Below the pieces are notes generated by a model. The model had not been told where the DNA came from. It ran no database searches and saw only the letters and a program-made list of their open reading frames with translations. Below are positions 9,332-19,336 of a stretch of DNA of 64,000 nt, piece by piece (the first letter of the stretch is position 1; each line of letters begins with the position of its first letter). Origin of the DNA: Chryseotalea sanaruensis. Lineage in GTDB: Bacteria > Bacteroidota > Bacteroidia > Cytophagales > Cyclobacteriaceae. The position numbers and the translations under genes are program-made. The DNA lies in contig NZ_BHXQ01000001.1 in the NCBI RefSeq assembly GCF_003990915.1, positions 675,402 to 739,401 on the forward strand. The letters run 5' to 3'.

Positions 9332-11005
9332 TTATTTTTTTAAAATACCAAATTCTAGTAGCGCGTCTTTAGCTGCTTCGTAATCAGGATTAAGTTTATT
9401 TCTGTTCAATGTGATATTGAACGGCTTTGGAAACAACGAATTCTTATAATTCTGCTTCAGCAAGTCCCACCAGTCCACTTTTTTGGATGACACATGAAGT
9501 ACAATACGTTCAAAGTCTGCAATATGAATAATTGTCAGAGGCTTAATTTCAAGTTCGCCAAAAGCCTCTTTACCTATTTCCTCTGAAAATTTTAGACTAA
9601 ACATTACAGGCATGAACGGTGTTTGGAAAATCTTTTCATTTACTATCAACACAGGAAAAACTTGTACCGGTTTTCCCTTCGGAAATTTTTCATCAAATTT
9701 TTCAACCTCGTCACGGATATACCTAATACTATCTATAAGCTGATAAAGACCGAATACGCCATAAAAGTCATCTTCCTTGATGTCAAACAACGACTGTGCA
9801 GTTCCATACTGCTGTTTAGCATAAATCCCAGTCGATTTAATTTGGCCTACACATACTTTTCTACATTGACGAAAGTATAGGTCCGCTATCTCCACCAGAT
9901 TGCCTTTGATCTTCACTTTTAATTCATCAAGGCATTTTAAAGCTGGGTATTTGATAAAGGTAAAAGTCCGTTTCAAAACCTGCGCTGCATATGATTCAAA
10001 GAATAAGCCTATTCGGCCCCTATATTGTTTAATGTCAACTCCGTTCGGTTTAACTGTATCAAACCAAAAATCATTGATAAACAGTTCGTACAATTTATCA
10101 ATGATGAAGATTGTATCAAGGATCACGTAGTAGTTCGATATGTCTTTGAATACCGGTGATTTCTTTATTTCGATGACATCTAGTTCATGCATTTTCTTTC
10201 CCAGTCTTCTTTTGCTAAAGTACTCTAGAGCCTTGACTGATTCCTTCTGTTCGGGATCGTTGCGGTCTAATCGATAATAGAATTTGTGATCTTCTTTATC
10301 CCCTTTGTGGAAATAGCACATGGAAAATATATGTCTAGCAAAATCACTTGGCGACAACCCGATGTCAGAGAAGTGTTTACTTACTGAAGGTGAGAGTAAG
10401 TCGTCCTGTTCTAGGTACTTTATTAAATGGATGAAACGTTTAACAGTATATATTGGGTCATTGATTACTGTCATTTCATTCAAAAAGCCACTGCCTGCTG
10501 CCAATTTTTCAAATGGACGATGTGAAAGATCTTCCTCCTGTTTGTCATATGCAGAGATGACATCATTTACACAGAGATAGTATTTAAGCAAGTTTTCCCA
10601 GTCTGTCATGCCCCATTCAAACTTTGGAGTCTCTACTTCAGGCAGTCGGTCAAAAATCTCTTGCAGTGCAAATACGTTAGCTGGACGACTGAACATGATG
10701 GGGGCACCACCTTGTTTTCTTTGCAATTGGACATTCACTTTTCTCAAAGCTGCATAGTATGGCAACATCATTTTTTGATCGCTCTTGCAGAAGTATTTCA
10801 ATTGTTCAAGTTGGTCTAAGAAACTTGTTTTGAATTGCTTCTCCAGAGGTGGACGAAGACGCAAGTTAAGTCCTGCAAGCTCATATAAAACAAAACGTTG
10901 TGGAATGTTCTTAAGTAAATCAAGGCGATCACCAGCGTACTTTTCTCCAAAAACGATTTCATATCCTACAAACAGAGCCGATTTAAAAATTTCTTTTTTT
11001 GCCAT
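9332..11005 (-). CDS. Putative nuclease-like protein, third gene of a defence-type operon
   Basis: The product is 557 residues from ATG 11003-11005. Most of it is a helical region of unknown family. Toward the last third it has GLFFESYAAQVLK, then EIADLYFRQCRKVCVGQIKS. The order Glu, Asp, then Gln-x-Lys fits a variant PD-(D/E)XK nuclease core, as in Mrr-type enzymes; this is my inference. It follows the 1386-residue gene by 44 bases on the same strand, so the two are likely cotranscribed. No signal peptide or membrane segment. Target and activity are unknown. Confidence 0.6.
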   Translation of the reverse strand: MAKKEIFKSALFVGYEIVFGEKYAGDRLDLLKNIPQRFVLYELAGLNLRLRPPLEKQFKTSFLDQLEQLKYFCKSDQKMMLPYYAALRKVNVQLQRKQGGAPIMFSRPANVFALQEIFDRLPEVETPKFEWGMTDWENLLKYYLCVNDVISAYDKQEEDLSHRPFEKLAAGSGFLNEMTVINDPIYTVKRFIHLIKYLEQDDLLSPSVSKHFSDIGLSPSDFARHIFSMCYFHKGDKEDHKFYYRLDRNDPEQKESVKALEYFSKRRLGKKMHELDVIEIKKSPVFKDISNYYVILDTIFIIDKLYELFINDFWFDTVKPNGVDIKQYRGRIGLFFESYAAQVLKRTFTFIKYPALKCLDELKVKIKGNLVEIADLYFRQCRKVCVGQIKSTGIYAKQQYGTAQSLFDIKEDDFYGVFGLYQLIDSIRYIRDEVEKFDEKFPKGKPVQVFPVLIVNEKIFQTPFMPVMFSLKFSEEIGKEAFGELEIKPLTIIHIADFERIVLHVSSKKVDWWDLLKQNYKNSLFPKPFNITLNRNKLNPDYEAAKDALLEFGILKK

Positions 11006-11049
11006 TAATTTTAATTTACATGAAGTCGAGAGAAACGACTAGTATTTGC

Positions 11050-14000
11050 TTATGCCCTCTGTTTGCTGTGATGGTTAGCGATAATACAATCAGAGAGTAC
11101 CATATAGATAATTCCTATGTTGTTGGATAAACGCTCAAGCCGTGGAATCCAGTCTTTCAATTCGTTTGTACTTATCGCACGTTCTCCTTCGTCTGTTGGA
11201 ACGTTATCTCCCGATGGAGAAAATAGTTTATGCGTTGAAAGCAGAAAATCAAAGAACTCGAACTTAAAAGTTTCGCTCTCGAATGTGTATTTCTCTTTGT
11301 TACACGATTCTACTAAATATCCAAAAAGGTCCAGGGCTTCCTGAACGTTTTCTTGTAACTTGGAAGTAACGTTTGCTAAATAGGGCTCCAACACTTGTTC
11401 TCCAAGTGGATTTGATTCAACTCCCGAAAACTTCATGAACTGAACGAAATGAAAAGCTAGCTGATGCGCAGTTGCTGCACAGCTTAAAATCCGATCAATT
11501 TTTTCAAATTCTGGCAGGATTTTGTTCCAAGACTGAATCTGGTATTTAGCTATGATTTCATTCGGAATGTCTTGAGGTATCAGGTGGAATTGCGCAAGCT
11601 CCTGAAATTTAGAGTCCATTATCTTATAAAATTTAAATTCATAGCATTTGCCGTTTACTGAGTTAATCCCCATTAGCGGAATCACTAAAAAAGATTTATA
11701 GTATTTCGAGAGAACACCATACCTTACGGAAGTCGGATCAGGTTTACCTAAGGCGCTGAAAAACAAAGAATAGACACGTTCAATTGCACCGTACATTTTG
11801 ATTGACGACTCACCGCGAATGAATATTATTACTCTTCTTTTTGCTTCATCCCATTTTACATCAAAATTACAGTCAAGCTCTTTTGCTAGCGATGTAAAAT
11901 CATTTGTAACTTTTTCAGCAAAGGATAGACGGGCTTGATTCACATGCTCATGAGCCATTTTTAAAAGGTTGCCATTAATAAATGATTTCGAATTAAGGAA
12001 GTGTCTATAGATAAAACATAATGCTGCTACATAACTTTTTTCCTTGGCTTCGATGTCTGCAAGAATTTGAGGTTTTACAAATTTATTGAAGTGCAGCTTA
12101 AATTGCTCTTGAAATTCCTCAATAATCTCGTATGCTTTAAAAAGATTTCCTACAAGGGAAACACGCGAGTAATCATTCGATTCACTTGTTTGTTGATTCG
12201 TTCGCTTGCGAATCTCTGTAGATATTTGGGCAGTACTTTGCCAAAGATAATTTGATATAGCATTGTCGTATTCCTGGTAAGATGTTCTAAAGGTTTCGAA
12301 CCTTTTCAATGATAAAGTACTTCGTTGATCAAATTTATCGTTGTTGGCGTTTAGACCTTTTAAATCTGCTCGGTTTCCTTCACCTGTTAGTCCCCATTCA
12401 TCCAAGATTAATTTAGGAAGAGAAGGCCTCGATTTTTCTTCCAGTCTTGGGCGTAATGTATTCCAAAATTTCTTTGTAAAATCAACAAGAGGGTTATAGG
12501 TTTTTTTCTTATGGTAGACGGCAAACGAATTGATTGATTCCTGCAATATGTCAATTTGCATAACTCTCCGTTCTACGACCTGATTGACATACTCTGCCCA
12601 AGTTGAAAGCCTCGTGCTATAGTCAAAAAGATTTATAAAAATCGAATTAACCTCGACAAGGTAATCAAGGGGAAGATTGCGCTTCGGTATTCTCTTATGT
12701 GAGTCGTCATGCATGTCGGGTATGAACGAGAGCTTGTGACCATATCCATCAGTACCGTAGGTATCTTTGTTTGGGTAGACAAGTCGCAGTTGATTGATAA
12801 TTTGAACTGAACGATCATGGATGAAATTACCTGTGTCGTATTTATTCCGATTCTCTAGAATGTTGAAAAAATATTCACATACAATTTCATTGTTCGCATC
12901 ATTGAGTGCTATTACGTTATGGGTGATAAAAAAACGATCAAGGAATATTTGCAATGTATCCTGATGCAATGGCCTTAATTGTGTATTTAATTTAAGTGCA
13001 AACAAGGCCCTGGACAATGCATCCAATGTATGCTTTTTGAAGCCGTCTATGATGCTCTGTTTCGAGATCGAGATGTCTATGTTTGAAGCTCCAAGTTTAT
13101 CTGTCCAGAAGATAAATGAAGCGAATCCTCTAAAATCTTCCTCGGTCATTGGATCAATAGCAATTTGCTTTATTGTTCTGATCCAAGAAATACAGTGGTC
13201 ATAGATATTCTGTGATCCTCTCAATTGGGCATTAATTTCTCTTGCCACTTTTTGTTGATCTTCAGAAAAGAGTGAGTGAATACTTGTAAATTCGTCACCC
13301 ACTAGTGCATTGGAAATATCTACGTTAACGACAGTAACCCATGCACGACCAAAATGTGTCACGGCTCGGTTCAGTATTTCTTTATTGCGTTCGATAAAAT
13401 CCGAGACACCCATCCAGACTAAACTTTTCAGTACTGCATTATAGTAGACCCATGATCTAGCGTTCACAGTTTGCAATTGTGCTATAAGTTGACTGACGTT
13501 GATCTTGGTGTATCTGAATGCACTTCGTAGAAAGGAATAGATTGTTGATGGATCCAAGAAATGCAAGCATTCAATAACAAATTCAGATTCATCATGTAAT
13601 TCTGGATCGAAAAGCAATTTTTTTAATAACCCAGATCGCACAGGATGCAGACCAGTAAGAAATGATTTTCCATCACTCAATTTGATCAAGTACTCGCGCT
13701 CTAGAAGTTCGGTTAGTCTGGAGATGTTATCTAGTTTGAGGTGACTCGCGATCTCTTTGTACAAAACACGAGCATTGAAACAGTCCGCAATTACTACAAT
13801 ACGTAAAAGTTTGATTTTGTCTTTCGAAATTTCGTTATATTCCTCAATAATCCTGTCGATTTGCGACTTAAGTTTAGCGGGCAGACTTTCGCCTTGTGTA
13901 ACCAAATACACAAATTCGAGCAGTGGACCCGATTCTCCAAATACATTCCACGCGTCTTGAAAATCAGTGAATTGTAAATCAAGATCGAATTTATTCAATG

Positions 14001-15210
14001 CCTCGTAAATTAGCTCAGCTTCTTTCTGATCCAGCCCTAATTCGATTTCAGAGTAGGTAAACTTGTCCTCAATCTGAACAGAGTTCCAATCCTCTTCCCG
14101 TACTGTTAGTAGGAAATTAAGATTATTCTTTGTGCCAAGTTGCTGTAAAGCGGTTATCCAATCAGTGTGTCCAGGAATAATATCTATGTAGAGGGTGATT
14201 GGGAAATTGATGTTTGCTGAAAGGGCGTGTAAGGTGTTGATGATTTCATAAAGCGTTGCAACATCGGGAGGTAATGTGATAATAAAAGCAGTACTTAATG
14301 TACAGTAATCGTGAAGATACCGGTATGCAAGTGTACTTTTCCCTTGACCAGAAGCTCCATGTATAAAAAGCGTGTTTGCTGTTTTAAACGATTTTGATAT
14401 TTGCTCTAACTTTTCCTTACGCACAACATCAATTCCTGCAAGAATATGTGCATAGCTCGCGGAAATTCCCTTATAGAAATCACGTTGCAGTTTCTGGATG
14501 TCATCTGTACCACCTTCGTCAACTAAGGGGCGAATTAGTGTTCCAAATGTGTTGTGAAAGCTAACACGGTCGCTTTGGAATTTTCCAATGACCGTTAATT
14601 GATCATGGAGTGTTATGATATCTATTATTCGCTGGTTTATTGCTGAATTGTATAACCAATAAATCAGGAGGTCAAGAGAGACATCTGTGTCTGCAAAAAT
14701 TTTAAGATCTTGAATTTTTAGTTTTGTTTCGCGGATTAACGTGTCTTCACTCACAATTTCATACCGAAAATGTTTATTAATTGTATCGTTTTGTTCTTCC
14801 GTCAAACCAAATTTTTTAAGCTTATTATTTAAGGATGTTGATAAATTATTTTCAGCCAATCCTCTTATATCATCGTTCACTTGTCCAAACGATACTAAGG
14901 TGATTTTTGGTCGAAATCCATTTTTATGAGCTTCAAGAGCTCGTTTTAGGAATGAGGAAGTTTTTTGTGAAATAATATCGGAAAGGGTCAAGGTTTCTCC
15001 AAGACATTTGACCTGAACGATTTCAATAACTTTGTTGTGTTCGTCATAAATGTCGAGATCCTCAAATTTACCTTCGGGTCGAAATGTCACTTCATCAGAT
15101 TGATGGCAAAGTATCCTGCTCAACGAATAAACAAACTGAGCTCTGTATCCCTTCAGTGCGTTAACCGCTCCAAAGTTATTTGCGGTCGAATGAGTTCTAT
15201 TAATGTTCAT
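11050..15210 (-). CDS. Cap4-like nuclease fused to a STAND-type P-loop NTPase
   Basis: The product is 1386 residues from ATG 15208-15210. Residues about 15-110 resemble the Cap4/DUF4297 dsDNA nuclease domain: GYRAQFVYSLSRIL, then FEDLDIYD, then EIVQVKC, giving a plausible Asp...Glu-x-Gln-x-Lys metal site around 51-68. Residues 285-293 (GASGQGKST) are a Walker A motif preceded by a hydrophobic strand, and YIDI near 341-344 could be the Walker B strand. The long remainder is helical and may act as a sensor, as in STAND proteins such as Avs. Such proteins recognise phage components and then cut DNA. It is the middle gene of a three-gene operon, 40 bases after the 15251 gene. The N-terminal and P-loop assignments are fairly sure; the defence role is inferred. 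Confidence 0.72.
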   Translation of the reverse strand: MNINRTHSTANNFGAVNALKGYRAQFVYSLSRILCHQSDEVTFRPEGKFEDLDIYDEHNKVIEIVQVKCLGETLTLSDIISQKTSSFLKRALEAHKNGFRPKITLVSFGQVNDDIRGLAENNLSTSLNNKLKKFGLTEEQNDTINKHFRYEIVSEDTLIRETKLKIQDLKIFADTDVSLDLLIYWLYNSAINQRIIDIITLHDQLTVIGKFQSDRVSFHNTFGTLIRPLVDEGGTDDIQKLQRDFYKGISASYAHILAGIDVVRKEKLEQISKSFKTANTLFIHGASGQGKSTLAYRYLHDYCTLSTAFIITLPPDVATLYEIINTLHALSANINFPITLYIDIIPGHTDWITALQQLGTKNNLNFLLTVREEDWNSVQIEDKFTYSEIELGLDQKEAELIYEALNKFDLDLQFTDFQDAWNVFGESGPLLEFVYLVTQGESLPAKLKSQIDRIIEEYNEISKDKIKLLRIVVIADCFNARVLYKEIASHLKLDNISRLTELLEREYLIKLSDGKSFLTGLHPVRSGLLKKLLFDPELHDESEFVIECLHFLDPSTIYSFLRSAFRYTKINVSQLIAQLQTVNARSWVYYNAVLKSLVWMGVSDFIERNKEILNRAVTHFGRAWVTVVNVDISNALVGDEFTSIHSLFSEDQQKVAREINAQLRGSQNIYDHCISWIRTIKQIAIDPMTEEDFRGFASFIFWTDKLGASNIDISISKQSIIDGFKKHTLDALSRALFALKLNTQLRPLHQDTLQIFLDRFFITHNVIALNDANNEIVCEYFFNILENRNKYDTGNFIHDRSVQIINQLRLVYPNKDTYGTDGYGHKLSFIPDMHDDSHKRIPKRNLPLDYLVEVNSIFINLFDYSTRLSTWAEYVNQVVERRVMQIDILQESINSFAVYHKKKTYNPLVDFTKKFWNTLRPRLEEKSRPSLPKLILDEWGLTGEGNRADLKGLNANNDKFDQRSTLSLKRFETFRTSYQEYDNAISNYLWQSTAQISTEIRKRTNQQTSESNDYSRVSLVGNLFKAYEIIEEFQEQFKLHFNKFVKPQILADIEAKEKSYVAALCFIYRHFLNSKSFINGNLLKMAHEHVNQARLSFAEKVTNDFTSLAKELDCNFDVKWDEAKRRVIIFIRGESSIKMYGAIERVYSLFFSALGKPDPTSVRYGVLSKYYKSFLVIPLMGINSVNGKCYEFKFYKIMDSKFQELAQFHLIPQDIPNEIIAKYQIQSWNKILPEFEKIDRILSCAATAHQLAFHFVQFMKFSGVESNPLGEQVLEPYLANVTSKLQENVQEALDLFGYLVESCNKEKYTFESETFKFEFFDFLLSTHKLFSPSGDNVPTDEGERAISTNELKDWIPRLERLSNNIGIIYMVLSDCIIANHHSKQRA

Positions 15211-15250
15211 CTGCTGAGCAAAAGTTTAAGTTGATACTTCCATCAAGAAG

Positions 15251-18163
15251 TCATGGTAGTAGGTTTGTATAATAAATTTTTGCCAATGTTTCGTCATATT
15301 TTGTTTTAAGCACGTTTTCTATACATAAAAGAACCTCCTTTTTCCCTTTTAACAAGTCAATAATTCTGGTTTTTTCTGCTGCGACAACCCACATCGGATT
15401 AAATTGAGAGTAGTCAAAATCTAAAGGATTCAATATCCATTGTTCAAGAATGCTTAATCCTGGAATCGCCTTTAATCTGGAATCATTTAGTGGAATTTCT
15501 AGATAATGGACCAGCATGCAAAAATTATAGAACGTGACATCATCCATTTCGAAAATGTTTTCTTTGAAAGTAATGAATGATCGAGAATGATTGGTATTTA
15601 AAGAAGTCATCAATTGGTCAAAATAATTTCCACTTTTCCAATCAAGAATTTTGCGCCATAGCAACTCTTTATAGAAGTAGCTGTCAAATTTATCGTTAAG
15701 AATACTTTCAGCCTCTGAGACTATTGATTTTTGATAAATTTTGTCAACTACAGGGTATATATGAAAGAGGATTTCAAATTTTAAACTATCATCCTTCGCA
15801 TATGAGGAAGAAAGGACTTTCTGATAGAACCGCTGGGAGGAAATAGATTTATCTGGGTAGTCTCGAGTCAAACACTTACAAAGACTCTGAATCAGGTGTT
15901 GGTATTTATTGATGTTTACTCTGTAACGATCAACTGCGACTTCTAGCAAGCTCAGTACTTCCTCGTATGTGAATAGATGTGCTTTGGTCTCTATAAATCG
16001 TGCTAATTTCTTGAGATCAAACCAGTAAAGAATATCTTCAGTTTCAACGAACTTTGTGAGGTTAGTTATTAACCCAGCTTGCCAATCTTCGCGCTTCCAA
16101 ACGATTCTTTCCGATACGATAAAGATGTTGCTAAATATTCTTCGAAATGATTCCTTGAAATAATGGCTCTTTAGCAGACTTTCCATTTCTTCATTAGCTT
16201 CGCTTTCACCAAACAAAGTGTTTCTGTGAATCTGACTAAAAAACGAATTGATAAGCGTAATAAACAATTTCAGTTCTTTATCTGAAATTCCTATTTCCTT
16301 AATGTGCCTGAGAATTGTTTCAAGGTTTTCTGTATGAATGTGAATGATTGCTGTGCGAATAGTAAATAAGTCGAATGATTCAAATCTGTAACGATACCCA
16401 GATGTAGCGTGCGACAATATCAGACCTTCATAGGATTTTTCGATGGCATAATTAAATCGGCCACTTCTATCGTAAAACAAGAAATTGCCTGTAGCATATG
16501 TTACAATCAACCTAAGATTGAAGTTTAGCTCATTCGTATAATTAGGTACCGAAATATAAGCGGAGCCGCCCTTGTATTTTTCATAAATACTTTTCATCTC
16601 ATCATAAGCAATATCGATTTTGTTAACTACTCTTTCGAAAAGTTTTTCGTCTTTAATTGATCGCAGAAGTTTATGTACAGGTTGGCTCTTAACATTATAG
16701 AACTTATCCCAAATAAGTCGATCAAGGTCTAGATGCTTAACGTCTTTAAGAATCTCAGCAGAGATTTCGTTCGCGTACCATGACAGTGGCCCTTTTAGTT
16801 TGAAAAGATTCAAATGAATGAGAAAATGCATTACGATAGACCGATCTGCTGAGAAGTCCTCATCTAGGCACTTCTTTAGTATATGATAACATCGTTGGAA
16901 TTTATCGGTGCCTAATAAGTAGTGGCCATAAGCGAATTCAATTGCTTCAGAAGTAGATTTTGGAATTTTATTAACTTTATTAGCGAGCTTCAGAAAATCG
17001 AATGAGTTGAAGGTGCATCGTACGCAATCGCACATGGTGTCATGACTAACTTCAATCTTTTTGGTTATACCTTCTCCTTTCGTTTCATCAAAGGAAAATA
17101 TCCTAGTAACAACGAAGCCAAACTTGTTTGATCCTGTATTTTGTTCTTCTATTTCCCTAAAATTTGAGACTGCCGAAATCCAAATGACTCCGCTATTAGC
17201 CAGAATTCTAAATACTTTTTCCAGCTTTTCTTTTGGATTAACTATAGATAAATCTAGGCACTCCTTAGATAAACTATCACTTAATTCAATTTCATCATTC
17301 GAAAACGATATTTCCTGCAATAGATGATAAATCTTTTCATTCAATGTGAAAATGTGCCAATGCTCAAAGTGTTCAACGGTCTGGTTCAAAATGTTAAAAG
17401 GCTTTTGGTTTGCTATGTAGTATGGATCGAGTACACGCAGTCCTTCAAAAGCGTTTGTGAAATCGTAAAGCTCATCAATGATGTGGTGATGTGACTCTGG
17501 CAATACGTTTACTGGATTTTGGATGTGCTGGCTTTTTACAAGTATGTCATCAATATTTTTATGAATTCCGTTCAAAACCGAGACTGAGTGATAGAGATAA
17601 AGGAATCGAGATAGGTTTACCTCTTCAATCAAATCCAAAATATGAATTTTGTCATGAGACCGCAAAGATCCGTTTTTATAGAATCGGATTTCTTTCATGT
17701 TCGATACGAAAATCCATTTTGCCTCTGTTTTACCTGCATATTCGTATGCTTGAGTCACTGCAGAAATTGAACTTTTTGAGCTCTCATCAAGATCTGTCAT
17801 TGAGTCCTTAATTTCAATTACAGCGTATATCTGGTCAGGCTCAAAACCATTCGACTTAAAAACGAAGTGGCCGAGTCCTGCATCTGCCTTCGTCCCATCA
17901 ACGAAAGTTTTAAGCTCAATAACCATCGAGGAATCTCCACCCGAAATTCTGAATCCAAGAATGGTAGAAAAGAAATCGATTAAAAATTTGGGTTTTATTG
18001 ACTCCTCTTTCTGTGAGTCTATGCGGCCAGATTTAATTTCATCAGCCCACCAGTTCACAAGTCGTTTAATCCTTTCAAGGTCTGGAACATGTGATAGCAA
18101 GAAGCTATCAGACATTTCTTTTTGTATAATAGATTCATTAAATAGCGCCTGGCGTTTGGACAT
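15251..18163 (-). CDS. Restriction-endonuclease-like protein with long helical C-terminus
   Basis: The product is 970 residues from ATG 18161-18163. The N-terminal 180 residues resemble the nuclease domain of type I/IIG restriction enzymes: KADAGLGHFVF (Asp94), YAVIEIKDS (Glu117-x-Lys119), then AVTQAYEYAGKT and KWIFVSNMKEIRFY. No methyltransferase motifs follow. Residues 378-383 are CDCVRC, possibly a metal-binding or structural Cys cluster, and the rest is helical, perhaps TPR-like. It leads the minus-strand operon and has a good promoter at 18235-18263. A decayed paralogue lies at 8825-9235. It is probably part of an anti-phage system; the partner roles are unknown. Confidence 0.65.
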   Translation of the reverse strand: MSKRQALFNESIIQKEMSDSFLLSHVPDLERIKRLVNWWADEIKSGRIDSQKEESIKPKFLIDFFSTILGFRISGGDSSMVIELKTFVDGTKADAGLGHFVFKSNGFEPDQIYAVIEIKDSMTDLDESSKSSISAVTQAYEYAGKTEAKWIFVSNMKEIRFYKNGSLRSHDKIHILDLIEEVNLSRFLYLYHSVSVLNGIHKNIDDILVKSQHIQNPVNVLPESHHHIIDELYDFTNAFEGLRVLDPYYIANQKPFNILNQTVEHFEHWHIFTLNEKIYHLLQEISFSNDEIELSDSLSKECLDLSIVNPKEKLEKVFRILANSGVIWISAVSNFREIEEQNTGSNKFGFVVTRIFSFDETKGEGITKKIEVSHDTMCDCVRCTFNSFDFLKLANKVNKIPKSTSEAIEFAYGHYLLGTDKFQRCYHILKKCLDEDFSADRSIVMHFLIHLNLFKLKGPLSWYANEISAEILKDVKHLDLDRLIWDKFYNVKSQPVHKLLRSIKDEKLFERVVNKIDIAYDEMKSIYEKYKGGSAYISVPNYTNELNFNLRLIVTYATGNFLFYDRSGRFNYAIEKSYEGLILSHATSGYRYRFESFDLFTIRTAIIHIHTENLETILRHIKEIGISDKELKLFITLINSFFSQIHRNTLFGESEANEEMESLLKSHYFKESFRRIFSNIFIVSERIVWKREDWQAGLITNLTKFVETEDILYWFDLKKLARFIETKAHLFTYEEVLSLLEVAVDRYRVNINKYQHLIQSLCKCLTRDYPDKSISSQRFYQKVLSSSYAKDDSLKFEILFHIYPVVDKIYQKSIVSEAESILNDKFDSYFYKELLWRKILDWKSGNYFDQLMTSLNTNHSRSFITFKENIFEMDDVTFYNFCMLVHYLEIPLNDSRLKAIPGLSILEQWILNPLDFDYSQFNPMWVVAAEKTRIIDLLKGKKEVLLCIENVLKTKYDETLAKIYYTNLLP

Positions 18164-18615
18164 GTTAGCAATTATTTCGAAGTTATTTGTGAAGCCGAAA
18201 TGCGCTCAGTTGCGATTTCGTACTTATTGAAATACAAAAATACCATAACATTATAATTATCAACTGCTTACAATTATATTTTTACAATAAATAAAGTAGA
18301 GCCGGTAGCTTTACTCTAAAAAGACTCATTGAGCAGACTCGCTAAGAAATGGGTAACAGCCTTGATTTAGTTTATGACCAAGCAATTTGCAAGCACCTTA
18401 AGTAACAAAGGCTTGGTTACAAAATACAATACCTTAAATCAGGTTGGAGGAAAAAGTTTAATTTTTTTTGCTGTGAGAAGTTGCCAGTTGGCATCTGCAT
18501 TATAAAAATCGTTATTTTAGTAGGATCTGATCTCTTCCTCTATATCTTAAGTAGTTAACGATGCTTCTTACCAATTTCAAAACCCCAATTGGCAAAATTC
18601 AAAGATTAGTGCTAT
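18164..18615. other. Divergent regulatory region between two defence-type operons
   Basis: No gene seen. It holds the minus-strand promoter at 18235-18263. It also has two inverted repeats: ACCAAGC (18377-18383) with GCTTGGT (18411-18417), and CCAATT (18571-18576) with AATTGG (18587-18592), the latter just before the plus-strand operon. They could be operators or leader structures. Confidence 0.45.
18235..18263 (-). promoter_or_regulatory. Promoter of the three-gene nuclease operon
   Basis: The minus strand has TTG at 18261-18263, an 18-base gap, then TATTTTTG at 18235-18242. This matches the Bacteroidota -33 TTG / -7 TAnnTTTG promoter. It lies about 70 bases before ATG 18163. Confidence 0.6.
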
Positions 18616-19326
18616 ATGACATTTGAAGATTATGAAATGTTAGTAAAGTCTCTTCTTGAAAAGAAGATTAGGAAATCTTTCAAGAAGAAGGTACCGGTAC
18701 ATCATCAACGGAACTATACGACTGTGACTGGTCACGTCTATAACATCGATCTTAGCTATACATTTAGTATCGGGCATGCAGAGCACTTCGTAATCATAGA
18801 ATGTAAGAATTGGCAGAAGCGAGTAGAGCGGGATATCGTTTTGTCGTTAGAAGCGAAACGGCGGGAACTCAGCGCTCATAAAGCGATAATTGTTAGCTCC
18901 GCAGGATTTCAGAAGGGCGCTATTGAGCTAGCCCTTAATCTCCGAATAGGAATGTTTCAGTTAACTTCCTTAAAATCTCTAAACATTTTGTCTCACTTCA
19001 GGGGTAATTTTAATCCTTATAGGGAAAGATTAGAAACAGCTGTGGAATTCGAAAATAGTCAATTCGATCAGCTCTACGGAATAACTACGCACAGTCAGAG
19101 CATATCAGATTATTTACGCCTAAGATTCTGCCTAAGGCTAGACAACATATTCTCAGAGTCAGTTCAGGAATTACAGCCTCAAGTTCTAGCTCAATTGAGT
19201 CGACTACCGGCAAATTGGTATAAGGAATATCAATTATTAGAAACTTGCGGGATTCCTCTAATTCTCGACAATGCCAATGATATTCGAGTAATAAATTTAC
19301 TCAAGCTAACCTCAACAATAAAATAA
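18616..19326 (+). CDS. Mrr-like restriction endonuclease
   Basis: The product is 236 residues from ATG 18616. It opens with FEDYEMLVKSLLEKKI, a typical N-terminal helix of Mrr-cat nucleases. It continues with VYNIDLSY (Asp45) and FVIIECKNW (Glu62-x-Lys64), the PD-(D/E)XK core. AHKAIIVSSAGFQKGAIELA and RIGMFQL follow, as in Mrr-family nucleases. It should cleave DNA. The C-terminal third is of unknown function and may give specificity. It is the first gene of a four-gene operon; the next start lies 10 bases after its stop codon. Confidence 0.8.
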   Translation: MTFEDYEMLVKSLLEKKIRKSFKKKVPVHHQRNYTTVTGHVYNIDLSYTFSIGHAEHFVIIECKNWQKRVERDIVLSLEAKRRELSAHKAIIVSSAGFQKGAIELALNLRIGMFQLTSLKSLNILSHFRGNFNPYRERLETAVEFENSQFDQLYGITTHSQSISDYLRLRFCLRLDNIFSESVQELQPQVLAQLSRLPANWYKEYQLLETCGIPLILDNANDIRVINLLKLTSTIK

Positions 19327-19336
19327 AAGATTGCCT

